A DNA stretch of 64,000 nt, from positions 1,889,423 through 1,953,422 of the forward strand of contig CAMZMU010000081.1 in the NCBI GenBank assembly GCA_947311845.1, given 5' to 3'. Below are positions 11,206 through 22,821 of the stretch, in pieces. Each line of letters opens with the position of its first letter. Position 1 is the first letter of the stretch. The translations under genes and the position numbers were made by a program. Below the pieces are notes generated by a model. The model saw only the letters and a list, made by a program, of their open reading frames with translations. It had not been told where the DNA came from and made no database searches. The DNA comes from Poa pratensis (Eukaryota > Streptophyta > Magnoliopsida > Poales > Poaceae).

Positions 11206-12039
11206 ATGACAAAGAAGAGAAAGGGAAAGGCAGCCTTTGAGTTCCTGCGGTACCCCGGCCTCGGTTTCGTTCTTGACGAATCCTCGCCGGCACCTGCCGC
11301 TAAAGATCGCGCCTTCGGAGTCCACTTCGTCCCTCCAGCCGCTTATGTCAGCTCTCTGGTCAGCACGGGAAGACCTGAGGAAGGTGCCACGAACATTGAT
11401 GTCCCTCTTTCCCCATGGACGCATGGAGCGAAGGAGGAACTCTGTTCCGACGCGCCGACCACAGTGCCGCTTCCGGAGGAGGAAAACCTCGACCAAGACA
11501 CAAAAAGCGAGCCTCGGCAAGAAGATCCTCTCATCTACGTGCCCCAAGAACTCCAGATTCCTCTGCGCAAAGATGGCCAGCCTGGAGTGTGGTGCATGTA
11601 CCACAGATCTGACCGGCACAGTCTGGAAGATTGCCGACAGTTCAACGACATCCAGATACGCCAGAAGAACGGTGATTGCTATTCGTGCGGAGAACCAGGA
11701 CATATCAGCCGAGATTGCCCTCTCAACAAGAAGTCCAAGAAAGCCAAGAGGAGTGCCACAGCTGGGGTTCCTCAGAAGGGAAGATCTTTCCGGACCTTTG
11801 CCAATGCATCCACCCAGACTGAAGAACTCCCGGAACCTTGCTTACTACCGGAGCCCCCACAGATACAAAGCAGTCAAGGGCAAGCTGCAGCTAGCTGGGA
11901 TCAAACCTTCATCTGCGGAGACGTGGCCCACGGAGAATGGGATCTCCCGGGTCACATCGTCACGATACAGCCTGGACCAAGTGGACCCCCTCAGAAGTAC
12001 CGGATTGCTAAGTGGCTAGCATCAGGATCCCGCGAGTAA
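11206..12039 (+). CDS. gag: Gag-like protein with CCHC zinc knuckle (Gypsy 1)
   Basis: 277 residues, uninterrupted. I start it at the ATG opening MTKKRKGKAA, because the same start is conserved in the related element at 55870 (-). The open frame upstream reaches back into the LTR and is not conserved. Residues about 105-148 hold a conserved stretch (LIYVPQELQIPLRKDG, then CMYHRSDRHSLEDC). The zinc knuckle CYSCGEPGHISRDC (CX2CX4HX4C, about residues 158-171) follows and is rich in basic residues after it. It would bind element RNA during particle assembly. No canonical retrotrans_gag capsid domain is evident and no protease follows the stop, so this is a stand-alone short gag of a pol-less element. 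Confidence 0.8.
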   Translation: MTKKRKGKAAFEFLRYPGLGFVLDESSPAPAAKDRAFGVHFVPPAAYVSSLVSTGRPEEGATNIDVPLSPWTHGAKEELCSDAPTTVPLPEEENLDQDTKSEPRQEDPLIYVPQELQIPLRKDGQPGVWCMYHRSDRHSLEDCRQFNDIQIRQKNGDCYSCGEPGHISRDCPLNKKSKKAKRSATAGVPQKGRSFRTFANASTQTEELPEPCLLPEPPQIQSSQGQAAASWDQTFICGDVAHGEWDLPGHIVTIQPGPSGPPQKYRIAKWLASGSRE

Positions 12040-12050
12040 AGCAGCTTCAG

Positions 12051-12260
12051 GGTCTCCGGACCGGCATGAGCCAGCCAGATTGCGGATCACCAAACAAGGA
12101 ACATCCGGGTCAGGAAACTAAGACAACCGTGGGGTCTCCGGACCGGCGTCTCTGATACGCCAGCAAGCCGCCGGATCACCAGTTGGGTGGTCTCCGGGTA
12201 ACTCGAGCAAGTAGCACAAATGGTCTCCGGACCGGCGCAAGCCAGCCAGTCATGCCCTTA
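12051..12260 (+). repeat. GGTCTCCGGACCGGC tandem repeats after gag
   Basis: GGTCTCCGGACCGGC occurs at 12051, 12133 and 12222, with a shortened copy at 12189. The copies are separated by GCCAGCC and GGATCACCA words. The same units occur in the reverse orientation at 54882-55041 in Gypsy element 2, directly after its gag. Confidence 0.75.
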
Positions 12261-12829
12261 GTCGGCATTGGAGGCTATCTCGGTTGGAAGCCTTGTCCCC
12301 GCCAAGAATTGCTGGGCAAGGCAGAATTATGTCTGAAACACGGCATAGAAGACCCGCCTTGGCGGCAGCGCGACAGAACGATTACCGAGGTAGCCAGAAG
12401 GAGTCAAAACGCGAGCTAAGTATAAACGTGCTTGCACGGGCTTGTTCCCGGGTATATCAGTTTTATGTGCTTTGGCTAAGGCGAAAGCGGGCGTTCTCCT
12501 GGGGCAGCGCCTTCGCGATGACACTGTCAGTTTCCCTCGGGCAGTGGAGTCGTGGGCTGAGGTCCGTGCGGTCAGGAAACGGTGGGTCCTTTGGGGGGTT
12601 GCGCCCTGTGTCCGCACTTCAGATCAGTCTGAGTGCCCACGGCTGGTTAGCGCTCACACCTTTGGATCCTTCCCGAGAGCGTAAAGCCCCCACGAGTACA
12701 ATAAAACTTATATACTTTGGGAAGAAGTTATTTACATTCAAAAGCATGAGTTCATAAGCCAGTTGGCAATATCAGTACAAAAGCATGGTTCACGGCCCCT
12801 GGTATTGTCCTTTTCAGGACTTCACAGGT

Positions 12830-15638
12830 TCACGGGTCATCTTCTCGGGAAAGGTGCTTCAAGATCTCCTCCACCTGGCGGGTCACGTCTGGAGGAAGCG
12901 GCGTCCCGGGTTCAGGCGCCTCCAGCTCGGATAGCAAGGAGAGCTGCGGGTGTCGCTGGCGAAGCGCTGTGACGAATCGGGTCGTCACCTGCCTCACTGC
13001 CTGTTCCCCAGCAAGGCGAGTGGCTCTGCTAACCTGCTCCTTGATACCTTTGATGAGCGAGGCCACGTACTTCAAGAACCCGGGATAGCGGGCGAAGGAA
13101 GTGGAATGGTCGGCCATGAGGACGGGCGGAGAAGGCACTCCCAAGTTCGTGAACTCCTGCACGATGTCCAAGGACCCGTGGTTCATCTGGAGCAAGACGT
13201 TGTGATCATCGCGGCGGTGGTGAGCAAATCGCCGTCGCTCTTTCTCAAGTGCATCCTTCGCTTCCGCCAGCTCTGCCTGCACTCCCGTCAGCTGGTTGGA
13301 TACCTGCTCATGTTGGTGCCACGCAATCTGAGCTTGGGATTTGGACGCTTCCATCGCCGCACGCCCATCAGCCAGCTCCTTTGTTTCTTTCTTGCGAAGG
13401 ACAGTCATGCGCGCATCTTTGTCCTTCCAGAAGTCAATTGCATCGCCCAGTTCCCGGATCTTCTTTCCATGGCGACGCGGCCAGCCGTGGCCTCTTGCTT
13501 AAACTTCTCAGCTGTTTTGAGGGCCTGCTTCTGCGCCTCAATCGTGGCCGTCATCGCCTCAGCCCGGGCGGACAAGCTATCTCTTTCGCCCCTGGCTCTC
13601 TGGAAATCCGAGAAGGCCTGTTCCCGCCTTTCCCTCTCGCTCTTGAGCTCGCTCTGGAGTTTAGAGACCTGCTTGCTTAGCGACGAGGCGGCTCTGCTTT
13701 TGGCTCGAAGGTCATTTTCAACCTCGCTGCGAGCCCAGCCAGCCACGTTCTCCAGGCCTTGTTCGAAGCGGTCCTCGTCCCGCTCCATCTTGATCTGGAG
13801 CTCCTCAATGGTGCCAAGGTAGTGGCGCTCTTCATCTTCCAGCTCGGCCTCTCGTCGCTCCAGCTCTTTCTCGCGGCTGGCCACTCGCTGTTCCCAAGCA
13901 TAGAGCAGCTCTTCGTCCGCCGCCAGCTTCAGTTCACGGGCGCTACGAGCTTCCTCCCCGGAGGGAAGCCGCAGCTCGCGAGCCTGCGAGTGCTCCCCGC
14001 TGTCGGAGGTCGGGGGCACCAGCCGCGCCAGTTCGGCACGGGCAGAAGACAAGAACTCCGAGACGCTGGAGAACGTCTTGGAGAACCCGGGGCCTTCCTC
14101 AACTCTCCCGGGTTCAGGGCAGGGGTCAGCGTTCCCGGGGCGGAGCCCCCGGGGATGTACCCGCCTGCTGCGAGTCCTCGCGGTCCGAGGGTCGCCTGGG
14201 GATCCACGTCGCGCCTCTCCCCAGGGCCTTTCGCGCCGACACCCCGCCTCGTCTGCGACGACCGGAGCCACCCCCTGGTCCTTGGGGCGGACTGGGGGCT
14301 TGGGGGCTCGGAGTTGCCTCCGCCGGAGGTGCCGGTGGAGCTCGACGCTTCGACGTCCTCGCCTCTCCGGGGTCGCTTGCTTGGCCACTCCGGGGTCGGG
14401 CTCCTGTGCAAGAAATGAAAGTCAGAAGTCAGGACGGCGGCAGAAGAAAAAAACTCCGTTTCAAAGACAGATGCCATCAAAACTTACCGGCGGGCTCTCT
14501 TCGATCCGGAGAAGCTCCATCTCTTCTGCACCAAGTCGTCAAAGAGGTCCGGCAAGGACAGGCTCTCCTCCCCTACCTCCATGTCAGCAAGGGGAGGAGG
14601 GATGGCCTCCGACACCTGATCAGACTCCTGCAACGACGGCGAGCTCGGCGGCACAGGCTGCTCTGGGAGTTCGTCACCCGGCGGGTTTGTCGCCGCCCCG
14701 GAAGGAGCGCCGGGGCCTCCGCGCCCGCAAGGTACTCCCGGAGGAGTCGCTTCGTCGCCTTCGTCATCCGAAGTCCCAGGTTCTTCAGGGGAAACGTCCC
14801 CGTGGGCAAGGCCTTGCTCCCTTGGCCTACCTCCTTGAAGACTGCGTGTTTTGGGTGCCGGCGGGGGCTCGATCTTGGTAGTACCCGCCACCCCGTACTC
14901 ATTACACTCTGGCATCGAAGATCGGATACCGTCGGTGGCCGGATCTTCGAACAGCGGCAAGGTCTCATCCTGGAACTCGAAGGGTACCCATGGCAATATG
15001 TAGCCCATGGACAGAGCCCAGGTGGTCTCTGTCAAGTGGAATCTAGACCGTGGAAGGCTGCTGCCCACCTGATTGAGTTCCCAGAGCGGGCGGCTCCGGA
15101 ACTGCAAAGGGGCAATCCCCCTGTGAAGAAAATCTGCCAGGATCATGGCACCCGTCACTCCCCTTGCGCGGAGCGCAGTCAACCTGTTGATGACTGGAGC
15201 CAGTGCTTCCCCTTGAGAGCTTCTCTCCTTCGAGTGTGCCAGTCGCTCCGCTGGATAATATGGAGTCATCAGATGGGGATTGGTCCCGTCAGCTTCGACA
15301 AAATACCAGTTGTGCCTCCATTCTCCAACCGAGGCCTTGGTGAATGTTTCCGGGTACTGGTGCGCCGCATCTCTCCGGAGGCAGAAAGAGACACCGCCAG
15401 CGATCCACTTGGACTTCCCCAGGCGTGGAACGAAGAAGTGGCGGAACAGGGCCACCGAGGGCATGACACCCGCAAATGCCTCGCAGGCATAGGCAAAAGT
15501 AGCAAGCATCATCACGGCATTGGGGTGCAAGTGCAGCATATGCAATCCGTAAGCCTCCAAGATTGCTGCGAAGAACTCGGAGAACGGAGGAAGAAGGCCG
15601 ACGACGAAGGCATCCCACACGTCACGTCGCGGCCCCAT
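12830..15638 (-). pseudogene. Spliced antisense ORF of Gypsy 1 (putative gypsy-type transposon domain + coiled coil)
   Basis: It is read opposite to gag. Exon 1 runs from the ATG at 15638 down to 14488 and carries the Transposase_28/'putative gypsy type transposon' region (GLLPPFSEFFAAILEAYGL, HLHPNAVMMLATFAY, ALFRHFFVPRLGKSKWIAGG, GEWRHNWYF, RGIAPLQ). An 84 bp intron (14487-14404, GTAAGT...TTGCACAG) separates it from exon 2, where translation continues in phase. The C-terminal half is highly charged and coiled-coil-like (about 14090-12830), ending HPQLSLLSELE, then SREDDP. Frameshifts near 14090 and 13405 break it. Compared with element 2, about 430 bp covering the original N-terminus is missing, so MGPRRDVWDAF is fused straight to the GLLPPF segment. 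Function unknown. Confidence 0.7.
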
Positions 15639-15884
15639 TACTCCGACGGACGTGGGGATCGAGGGGGCGTGCCGATTTCTGCGCGTTTCGCCCGTTGGAT
15701 TCCAGGATAAGCAAGGGGTCCGTATGAATCGCAACGTTCGCCGTGATTCAGTCAACAGGACCCGGGGGCTCGTCTCTACCTCGCCTCGGCGGGTCCCCAA
15801 CGGAGCTGAGAAGACCAGGTGCCCGGGACCCACTTTGACCTATCTTTAGGCCATGGTCCCGGCAGCTGGAGCAAGAGCCGCCGG

Positions 15885-15903
15885 GACCATGCCCGGGGGC
15901 TAC
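15885..15903 (+). promoter_or_regulatory. Polypurine-tract region before 3' LTR, Gypsy 1
   Basis: The G-rich stretch GGACCATGCCCGGGGGCTAC sits directly before the 3' LTR. The same GCCCGGGGGCTAC abuts the LTR of element 2 (43286-43298, other strand). It sits where plus-strand DNA priming would occur, though it is not a classic pure-purine run. Confidence 0.5.
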
Positions 15904-16837
15904 TGTCGCAACAGTGGAACGTGGGGTTCCCCTAGTACTGCCAAAGTGGGTCCACCCCATGTGGGCCCAAGATGAAGATGGACAAGACCAAGACTCAAGT
16001 CAAGCTGGCGGGTTCACCGTCAAGACACGCATGGCCTACGACGACTAAGGGCTCCGGTCCTGGGGACCTTCCGGGTCCCCGAATCAAGCAAGAAGGCCAG
16101 GAAGGACCCGAGAGCCCGAGTTCCCGGCAGGAGGCCAGGCTCCCTCTCGGGTACTTCCTACGTCCCTGTGGATAAGCACTCCACCTCACCGCGGAAGACT
16201 TGGGAAGCAAGGCGAAGGCAGCGCGGGCGGGAAGCACATCCCGTGGTGGTGTCAGCTCCTGTCCACCCCCAAGGCAGACGCTCCCACCTAACCCAAAGGA
16301 GACGCTAGGCTGAGGAGAGGCCACGTCTCCCCCTAAGCTAGATGAGGAGGGTCCTTCACCCCGAAGGTCCCTCATGCCCCTCACGTGACCCTGTGGCCAC
16401 CCTTAGTCTATAAAAGGAGTAACAAGGCACGGGAGGAGGGGGGACAGGATAGAACGAGGTCGAACACAAGCTATGACCAGAGCAAGACTAGACTAGGGCT
16501 GCAGAGGTAGAGAGGAAGGTGATCTCCTCCGGGTCAGGATCTGTCCTTCTTCTACCTCGAGCCAAAACCCTTCCGGGTACCCTGTCCGGGAGGATCCATT
16601 GTAAGCCACACTATGAAGAACTCATCAATCCAGACATGCAGGAGTAGGGCTTTTAGCCTCCGGGCGGTCTGAACCTGGGTAGCTCCTTGTGTCCCTTTGG
16701 TTGCATGCTTTGATCGTGGAGAGGAGAGTTTGATCTAGACTCCGCCCAAGAAGACGATTCTCAGCCTCCTTCGCGCCCCGTGCCGAACCTAAAAGGGGTA
16801 TCCTATACTCCCGGTGTCCGTGCAACGAGACACGACA
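15904..16837 (+). repeat. 3' LTR of Gypsy element 1
   Basis: 934 bp, with the same ends as the 5' LTR and only scattered substitutions and small indels. The closeness of the two LTRs suggests a fairly recent insertion. Confidence 0.92.
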
Positions 16838-17235
16838 ATAATGTCAAGATCTACACCTGTACAAAATCTCAATGACAAACTCGTCGAGTGTTGGCTTGGA
16901 CAAAAAGACAAATTTGTAAATCTGGATCGTTGAAACAGTGCACAGATTCTAAATTTTGAAACTTTGTCAGATTTTTTATTTTTGTGTAGAAACTAATACG
17001 AATTTTGTATTAAAAATTTGCATGGTGGTAGATCTCGACATTATATACAGCTAGAATTTGGTTTTGATTTTTTTGAAACATAGAAATATTCGATTTTTCA
17101 TTTTTTGGAATACCGAGCTCCATGAAGCCGGGCCTCCAAATACAGTTTCCGCTTCAATGCCGCTCTCTCTATCCTGCTTTTTGCCTCTGTACATCCATCT
17201 GGACAAGTCGTCAAGTCCAGTGGCCAGTTGCCTTT

Positions 17236-17610
17236 TTTTTTTTTTTTTTTGCGTCTTTACTTAAGTGGGTACAAGTTGTAGTATCTGATCAGACATACAG
17301 CTATACACACGCACACCACACGCACACCACACTCACACCACTAGCTAAGAACCTAATCTAGACCTACAACTAGAACCGACTTGTCTGCCTGATACAAGAT
17401 TTTTTCCCTCATGGAGCTCACAGGCGAGACCAGAGACACTTATTGAAGTTGCGGAATACTGTTCCCAGTGAACAGTACCACGAACACTGTTCCTAGTGAA
17501 CAGTGCCCCTAGCGTGAGACAGCCCGAAATTCGCTCCCCTGGGAGTCGAACTCGCGAGCTGGGCAGCCTAGCCACTGCTAGCGCTACCACTGAGCTACCG
17601 CTCAGTCCTC
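17236..17610 (-). mobile_element. tRNA-derived SINE with 16 bp target-site duplication
   Basis: On the minus strand the element starts GAGGACTGAGCGG. It carries a pol III A box (TAGCTCAGTGG) and B box (GTTCGACTCC) spaced as in a tRNA, then an unrelated body, and ends in an A run (T run on the plus strand, 17236-17250). The direct repeat GTGGCCAGTTGCCTTT flanks it at 17220-17235 and 17611-17626. The body contains ACTGTTCACTGGGAACAGT and ACTGTTCACTAGGAACAGT, two short palindromes in tandem. It is a full-length insertion of about 375 bp mobilised by a LINE's enzymes. The family is not named. Confidence 0.88.
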
Positions 17611-17626
17611 GTGGCCAGTTGCCTTT

Positions 17627-20016
17627 GATGACAGTCGACTGTACCGTGCTGTGCCCATTTGGACAAGTCAGATAATTATTGGTGGCCGGCATGGGAGTAG
17701 CTAGCTCGATCACGGGTTGCGTGTGAGCGCAAATACATCCTTCCATAGTCGCGGTCATGTGCAGCTGCAGCAGTGAACGGCAGCTCCAATGAATGCTGCG
17801 TACATCTGTCTCCTGGGACGGAGGCTTGGGCCCAGACGGCCGGGGTTGGTCGCCAACTCCTCCATCCGTGCCCGGTCGCCGATCGGTGGCCACCAATTCT
17901 GCCCCAGAACTAGTTACATGGACCGGGACTAGTTATGCAGGCTTGTGGATCTGAATCGTGGGCCGGCACCAAAAAGTTTAACTTTGGGTTTGGTTTCGTC
18001 ACTGCTGGGATGCCAGGAAAACTAGATGCACAAAGATGTGCCATCGGTAAATTTTTAGATAATACTTAAAAGTTTTAAGTATTACACGTCTACACCCGGT
18101 TTCTGCATAGATAGGATGCACACAGTCTCAACAAGTTCACCAGTCCCTAAGTCGAAATAAAATAAGGCGAATTACATATCATAATTAGATATTGTAAAGC
18201 CGCCCATGGTCAACAAGTTCACCAGTCCCTAAGTCGAAATAAAATAAGGCAAGGCGAATTACATATCATAATTAGATATTGTAAAGCCGCCCATGGTAGT
18301 GGAAGATCGATCTGGAAATTTTGTGGCCATCCATGCTGGGAGGATAACTCTCTCGCCGCCGCCTCCAAACGCGACGCCACCTACAAAAACAAATCTCGGT
18401 GCTTCACACGCTGTAGGGCCGACCATGCTCGGAGCATTGTTGTGCACCGATAAATAACCTGCATAACAGAATTATTTTTACCATTAAAAATCTTGTCATT
18501 TCTACATAGCCACAGCGACCAAATAACGGCAGACCGTGAGGAACATAGATGCTACTGGACGTGACACCAACAATCGTTGCAGGAGGAGGCAGCCGTCGTC
18601 GGAGGTGACATCGACGTCATTCGCTGGAGGGGGCGGTGGCGATGGCTCCGGCATTGAGGAACTTGCATGCCTCTGCGTCGCCGCCCTAGCCGGAGTTGGT
18701 GGTGTTGTTCGATCTAGCGGCGCTGGAAATAAGCCTCGACGGTCACCTGCATGCCGTGCCACTACGTCTCCTTCCAGTCGACCTCTACTTCTTCCTCCTC
18801 TAGTGTCAGGCTAGCCGCTTCGCCAGGCTGCCGCGCGTCCAAGTTCTCGGCAGGCGTCTCGCGGTCGGGGCCGTCCTTTTAATCACCCGACGAGAACTAG
18901 TCGGCGAAAGGTGACGACATGCCGGTAGGGAGGAAAAAACTGTGGAGGCATGCGTCGTACTCCGCCGCCAGCACGTCGGTCCAATTAGGCAACGACATGG
19001 TGTAGTGGTGGTCAATCCGCTTCTCCCATGAATGCCGCCCCAGACATTCTTGATGTAGTCAAGACGCGCATGTCCGGTGAGCGGCGACGCCACCGTGATC
19101 TTGACAGTGTTTGTCACCCTACCGTCCGGTAGGCAACGGTCCACTAGCACCAGGATGTTGTGCCACAAGTGGTGCTGCGTCTCCTGAACCGTTATCAGAT
19201 GACGGACGTCAGGTGTGTACTCTGAAAGCGGTGGCGCCAGCGGTGGCCTGCTTCTCGGGGCGGCATGAGAAGAAGGTAAGCTCCTCGCGAAGCACCTCGC
19301 GGCCTAATGCCTTGCCGAGCTCGCGATCCTAGTTTTGCCGGCGAAGTTGCTCGCGGCGGTGCGCCTCGGTGACGCGCACGGTCCGCGCTCAATGTGATTC
19401 GGCGAAGGTCGCGTTTCATCTGCTTCTCGTGGCCAGATATGGTTGGCGGTGGATCTGCTGGCGGCGAAACTTGGGAGAGGAAAGTGTGGGTGGCGTACTG
19501 TGTGGGGAGAGGAGGTGTGCATGCCGTTTTAAATCCTGCCAGAAGAGCGGAGGTGGTGGCGTGATTAACGTCCAGCACCGATTCTCCTGGCAAATATTGA
19601 CACCGACGACGTGTGTTCAACCACCGTCTGGGGGAGCCGTTGCAGCGCTGCACCATTAACTCGTGGAAGGTGCGGCTGGAAGTGTCGTGCCGTTCTGGGC
19701 CCATGAGAGGAGGTGATGCGCCATTAAAACATAGATACTGGCCACAATAACTAAACTGCCGGTTTGAATCAATCACAAGATAGGCCGTCGGTCAGTATCT
19801 GATGTGGTGGCAGTTGCCGCGCTTGTCGACACTCCCAATCCACGCTCTATGGAACAGAGCCTTGCCGGAGTTGCCGGACGCGGTATTGGGCCCGTCCGGC
19901 AACTTTGCCGCCATTGAGGTCGCCGTTGGAGGCCGTTTTCGTACCGGCGCGTCCAAATAGCGAGACGAAATTTCCTCCCGTGGGGAAAGGTTACAGGCCA
20001 GTATATGCTTAATGCT
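17627..20016. other. No convincing gene; GC-rich minus-strand open frames
   Basis: From about 18500 to 20000 the sequence is GC-rich and has several open frames, longest on the minus strand (19776-19195, 193 codons; 19168-18806). None shows a domain I recognise, and frames change every few hundred bases. It could be a decayed gene fragment captured by a transposon, or GC-rich repeat DNA. No start, splice pattern or conserved motif decides this. Confidence 0.35.
18129..18297. repeat. 82 bp tandem duplication
   Basis: CAACAAGTTCACCAG through GCCGCCCATGGT (18129-18210) is repeated immediately at 18211-18297. The second copy differs by a 5 bp insertion (AAGGC). Confidence 0.9.
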
Positions 20017-20060
20017 CCTATTGTTGTTTTATGATGATCCAAATTCTATACTGATGAAGG

Positions 20061-22725
20061 CCACCGCCTGCTACTTGATAAACAGGTCACCATCTATTCC
20101 CCTCGACAAGAAAACTCCCATTGAGGTATGGTCAGATTCTCCTGCTGATTATTCACAGCTTAAAGTTTTCGGTTGCACTGCTTATGATCATGTTGATAAT
20201 GGAAAGTTAGAGCCGAGAGCTATTAAGTGTGTGTTCATTGGTTATGGTTCGGGTGTAAAAGGATACAAGTTATGAAATCCCGAAACTAGCAAGGCATTTA
20301 TGAGCAGGAATGTTGTTTTCAATGAATCTGTTATGTACTTTGATAAGTTGTCCTCAGATGTTTTGCCAGATTTTTCTGAGGAGCAGGTTCGTGTCGAGGT
20401 GGAGCACTCTGTTGAAAAGGAAAATGTCACTGTTGACAATGATGGTGCTGCTACTTCAGATGATTCTGATCCTGAGTCTGCTGGTTCTAATGATTCTGAT
20501 TCTGATAATAATAATGTTCAGAACTCACCCCCTGTTTTGCAGCCACAAAATCAGTCTATTGCTGCTCGTAGGAACAGGAGGAATTGTGGTCCTCGACCAC
20601 GTTTAATTGAAGAGTGTAACATTGTTGATTATGCTCTGAGTTGTGCAGAATAGGTGGAGCACGGACATGAGCCGTCCACTTATACTGAAGCTATTGGTTC
20701 CGGTGACCGCGAGAAGTGCCTTGCTGCTATGCAAGAAGAGATGCAGTCACTCGATAAGAATGGCACATGAGAAGTTGTGCGCTTGACGAGGTGTACCCTC
20801 ATCAAATCCCATGGTTAAGGACCTAGGGTTGAGATTATGGGGAGAGAACATGGTAGTACTGGTAGTTTCGTCGGCTGACAAGCAGAGGCAAAGATTTACC
20901 CAGGTTCAGACCCCTCGGGTGGAGGTAAATACCCACTTCCTGCCCGTCTGTTATTGATCGTGTGAGATTATGCGATTACAAGGAGGCTCCGGCGAGATGT
21001 CGATCTCGCAAGAGATTTGGTGGTTTGAGTATGGCTTGGTCCTAGATCGGCACCCCTCCCAGCCTTTAAATAGGCTGGGTCTCGGGAGTTTGTAACCGAC
21101 CTAGTTTACACATAAGGAAAGTATAAACCGACTATGTCTATGTCTAAACTTGGAGGGTACTCCATCTTGTTGGGCCTCTCGTCTTGGGCTTCGAGTTGTC
21201 TCTTCGCTATAGGGCCTTTAGTCATCACGTGCACCAGGTACCCTCATGGTAGGGTACCCGAGATGTATATCCTTGTCAGCGCTTGTCTAAGAAAAAGAAG
21301 GCAGTCCGCTGTAAGTGGATCTTCAAGAGAAAGGAGGGTTTATCTCCTAGCGAACCTCCGAGGTTTAAGGCAAGGTTAGTTGCAAAAGGCTTCAGTCAAA
21401 TTCCATGTGTTGATTATAATGATGTTTTCTCTCTAGTTGTTAAGCATAATTCAATTCGTACATTCTTTGGTATTGTTGCTATGCGTGATCTTGAGCTTGA
21501 GCAGTTAGATGTAAAGACTGCGTTTCTGCATGGAGAGTTGGAGGAGGAGATATACATGGACCAGCTAGAAGGGTTCATAGTGCCTGGTAAGGAGGATCTT
21601 GTGTGCAAGTTGAAAAGGTCCTTATACGGTTTGAAACAATCTCCTCGTCAGTGGTATAAAAGGTTTGATTCTTTTATGTTGTCACATGGCTTTAAGAGGT
21701 CTGAATTTGATAGCTGTGTGTACATTAAGTTTGTTAATGGATCACCTATATACCTGTTATTATATGTTGATGATATGTTGATTGCTGCCAAGAGCAAGAA
21801 AGATATCGCTGCTCTCAAGTCACAGTTGAGTAGCGAGTTTGAGATGAAGGATCTTGGTGCTGCTAAGAAAATTCTAGGTATGGAGATTACCCGTGACAGA
21901 AATTCTGGTTTGTTGTTTCTTAGTCAGCAAAATTACATTAAGAAAGTTCTTCATCGTTTTAACATGCATGATGCAAAGTCTGTTAGTACTCCTATTGCTC
22001 CTCACTTTAAATTGTCAGCTGAACAATGTCCTAGTACGGATGAGGATTTTGAGTACATGTCTAGAGTTCCATATTCTAGTGCTGTTGGTTCTTTAATGTA
22101 TGCCATGGTTTGCTCACGTCCAGATTTATCATATGCTATGAGTTTGGTTAGTAGATATATGGCTAATCCTGGTAAAGAACATTGGAAGGCTGTTCAGTGG
22201 ATTTTCAGATACCTTCGTGGCACATCCAATGCTTGCCTCAAGTTCGGCAAGACTGATGAGGGACTCGCAGGCTATGTGGATTCAAATTTTGCTGCCGATT
22301 TGGATAAGAGGAGATCCCTCACAGGTTATGTGTTCACGCTTGGTGGTTGTGCCGTGAGTTGGAGGGCAACGTTGCAATCTGTTGTTGCCCAGTCTACCAC
22401 TGAAGCAGAGTACATGGCTATTGCTGAAGCATGTAAAGAATCGGTTTGGCTGAAAGGTTTGTTTGCTGAGCTTTGTGGAGATGATACTTGCATTAACCTA
22501 TTTTGTGACAGTCAAAGTGCTATTTACCTTACTAAGGATCAGATGTTCCATGAGAAAACAAAGCACATTGACGTCAAATACCATTATGTGTGTGATGTTG
22601 TTGCAAAAGGTAAGCTGAAGGTATGCAAGATAAGTACTCATGATAATTCTGCTGACATGATGACAAAGCCAGTTCCTGTTACTAAGTTTGAGCTATGCTC
22701 AGGCTTAGTTGGTATCACTGTTTAG
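20061..22725 (+). pseudogene. pol: Copia pol fragment, copy A (integrase C-terminus, RT, RNase H), interrupted
   Basis: It starts inside integrase (ACYLINRSPSIPLDKKTP) and continues through the acidic linker to about 20783, where a solo LTR interrupts it. After 21283 it runs open to 22725 with the RVT_2 reverse transcriptase ([38 protein letters not shown]) and RNase H ([11 protein letters not shown]). Damage relative to copy B: TGA at 20274 where B has TGG, TAG at 20651, TGA at 20768, and VDSNFA for VDSDFA in RNase H, which removes an acidic residue likely to be catalytic. Unlike B, A keeps the reading frame at the VFGCTAYDHV segment. Confidence 0.85.
20784..21278 (-). mobile_element. Solo LTR inside Copia copy A
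   Basis: The sequence is absent from copy B at the same place (junction GTGCGCTTG). It begins TGACGAGG, ends CCTTGTCA, and is flanked by the 5 bp TSD GCGCT (20779-20783, 21279-21283). It has the ACCCAGGTTCAG block (20898-20909) and a TATA-like CTATTTAAAG on the minus strand (21063-21074), as in the element at 59181, which sets the probable orientation. The 495 bp size and the lack of an interior indicate a solo LTR left by LTR-LTR recombination. Confidence 0.85.
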
Positions 22726-22821
22726 CCCAAGAGGCTATTTGGCACCGAAGGTGTTTTCTTTGTTGTTTCAGGGTGAAGTTCTCGTTCATGCTACAAGATG
22801 GAATTTTGTCTCAAGGTGGAG

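Larger units (their letters stand above)
10092..16837 (+). mobile_element. Gypsy LTR retrotransposon 1 (Tat-like, non-autonomous), complete
   Basis: Two LTRs (10092-11018 and 15904-16837) begin TGTCGCAACAG and end CGAGACACGACA. They are flanked by a perfect 5 bp TSD, ATAAT (10087-10091 and 16838-16842). The order is LTR, primer-binding region, gag (+), tandem GGTCTCCGG repeats, antisense ORF (-), G-rich polypurine-like tract, LTR. No protease, reverse transcriptase, RNase H or integrase is present, so mobility would need proteins in trans. An antisense ORF between the gene block and the 3' LTR is a feature of Tat-lineage elements such as Grande and RIRE2. The lineage is inferred from that and from the gag. 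Confidence 0.9.
10013..17122. mobile_element. MITE with GGAGCTCG ends, split by Gypsy element 1
   Basis: The element occupies 10013-10091 and 16843-17122. The left part (GGAGCTCG, TTTTTATGTTTCAAAA, CGAGATAATGTC) is the inverted counterpart of the right part (GACATTATATACAGCTAGAA, TTTTTTTGAAACATAG, CCGAGCTCC). Joining the two sides across the ATAAT duplication restores a short palindromic element of about 360 bp without coding capacity. Related sequences lie near 41190-41370 and perhaps 41570-41930. Confidence 0.6.

Noticed and set aside
17500..17610. tRNA gene on the minus strand
   Set aside because: A and B boxes are present, but the acceptor stem and full cloverleaf do not close. The A run and 16 bp TSD show a SINE head.
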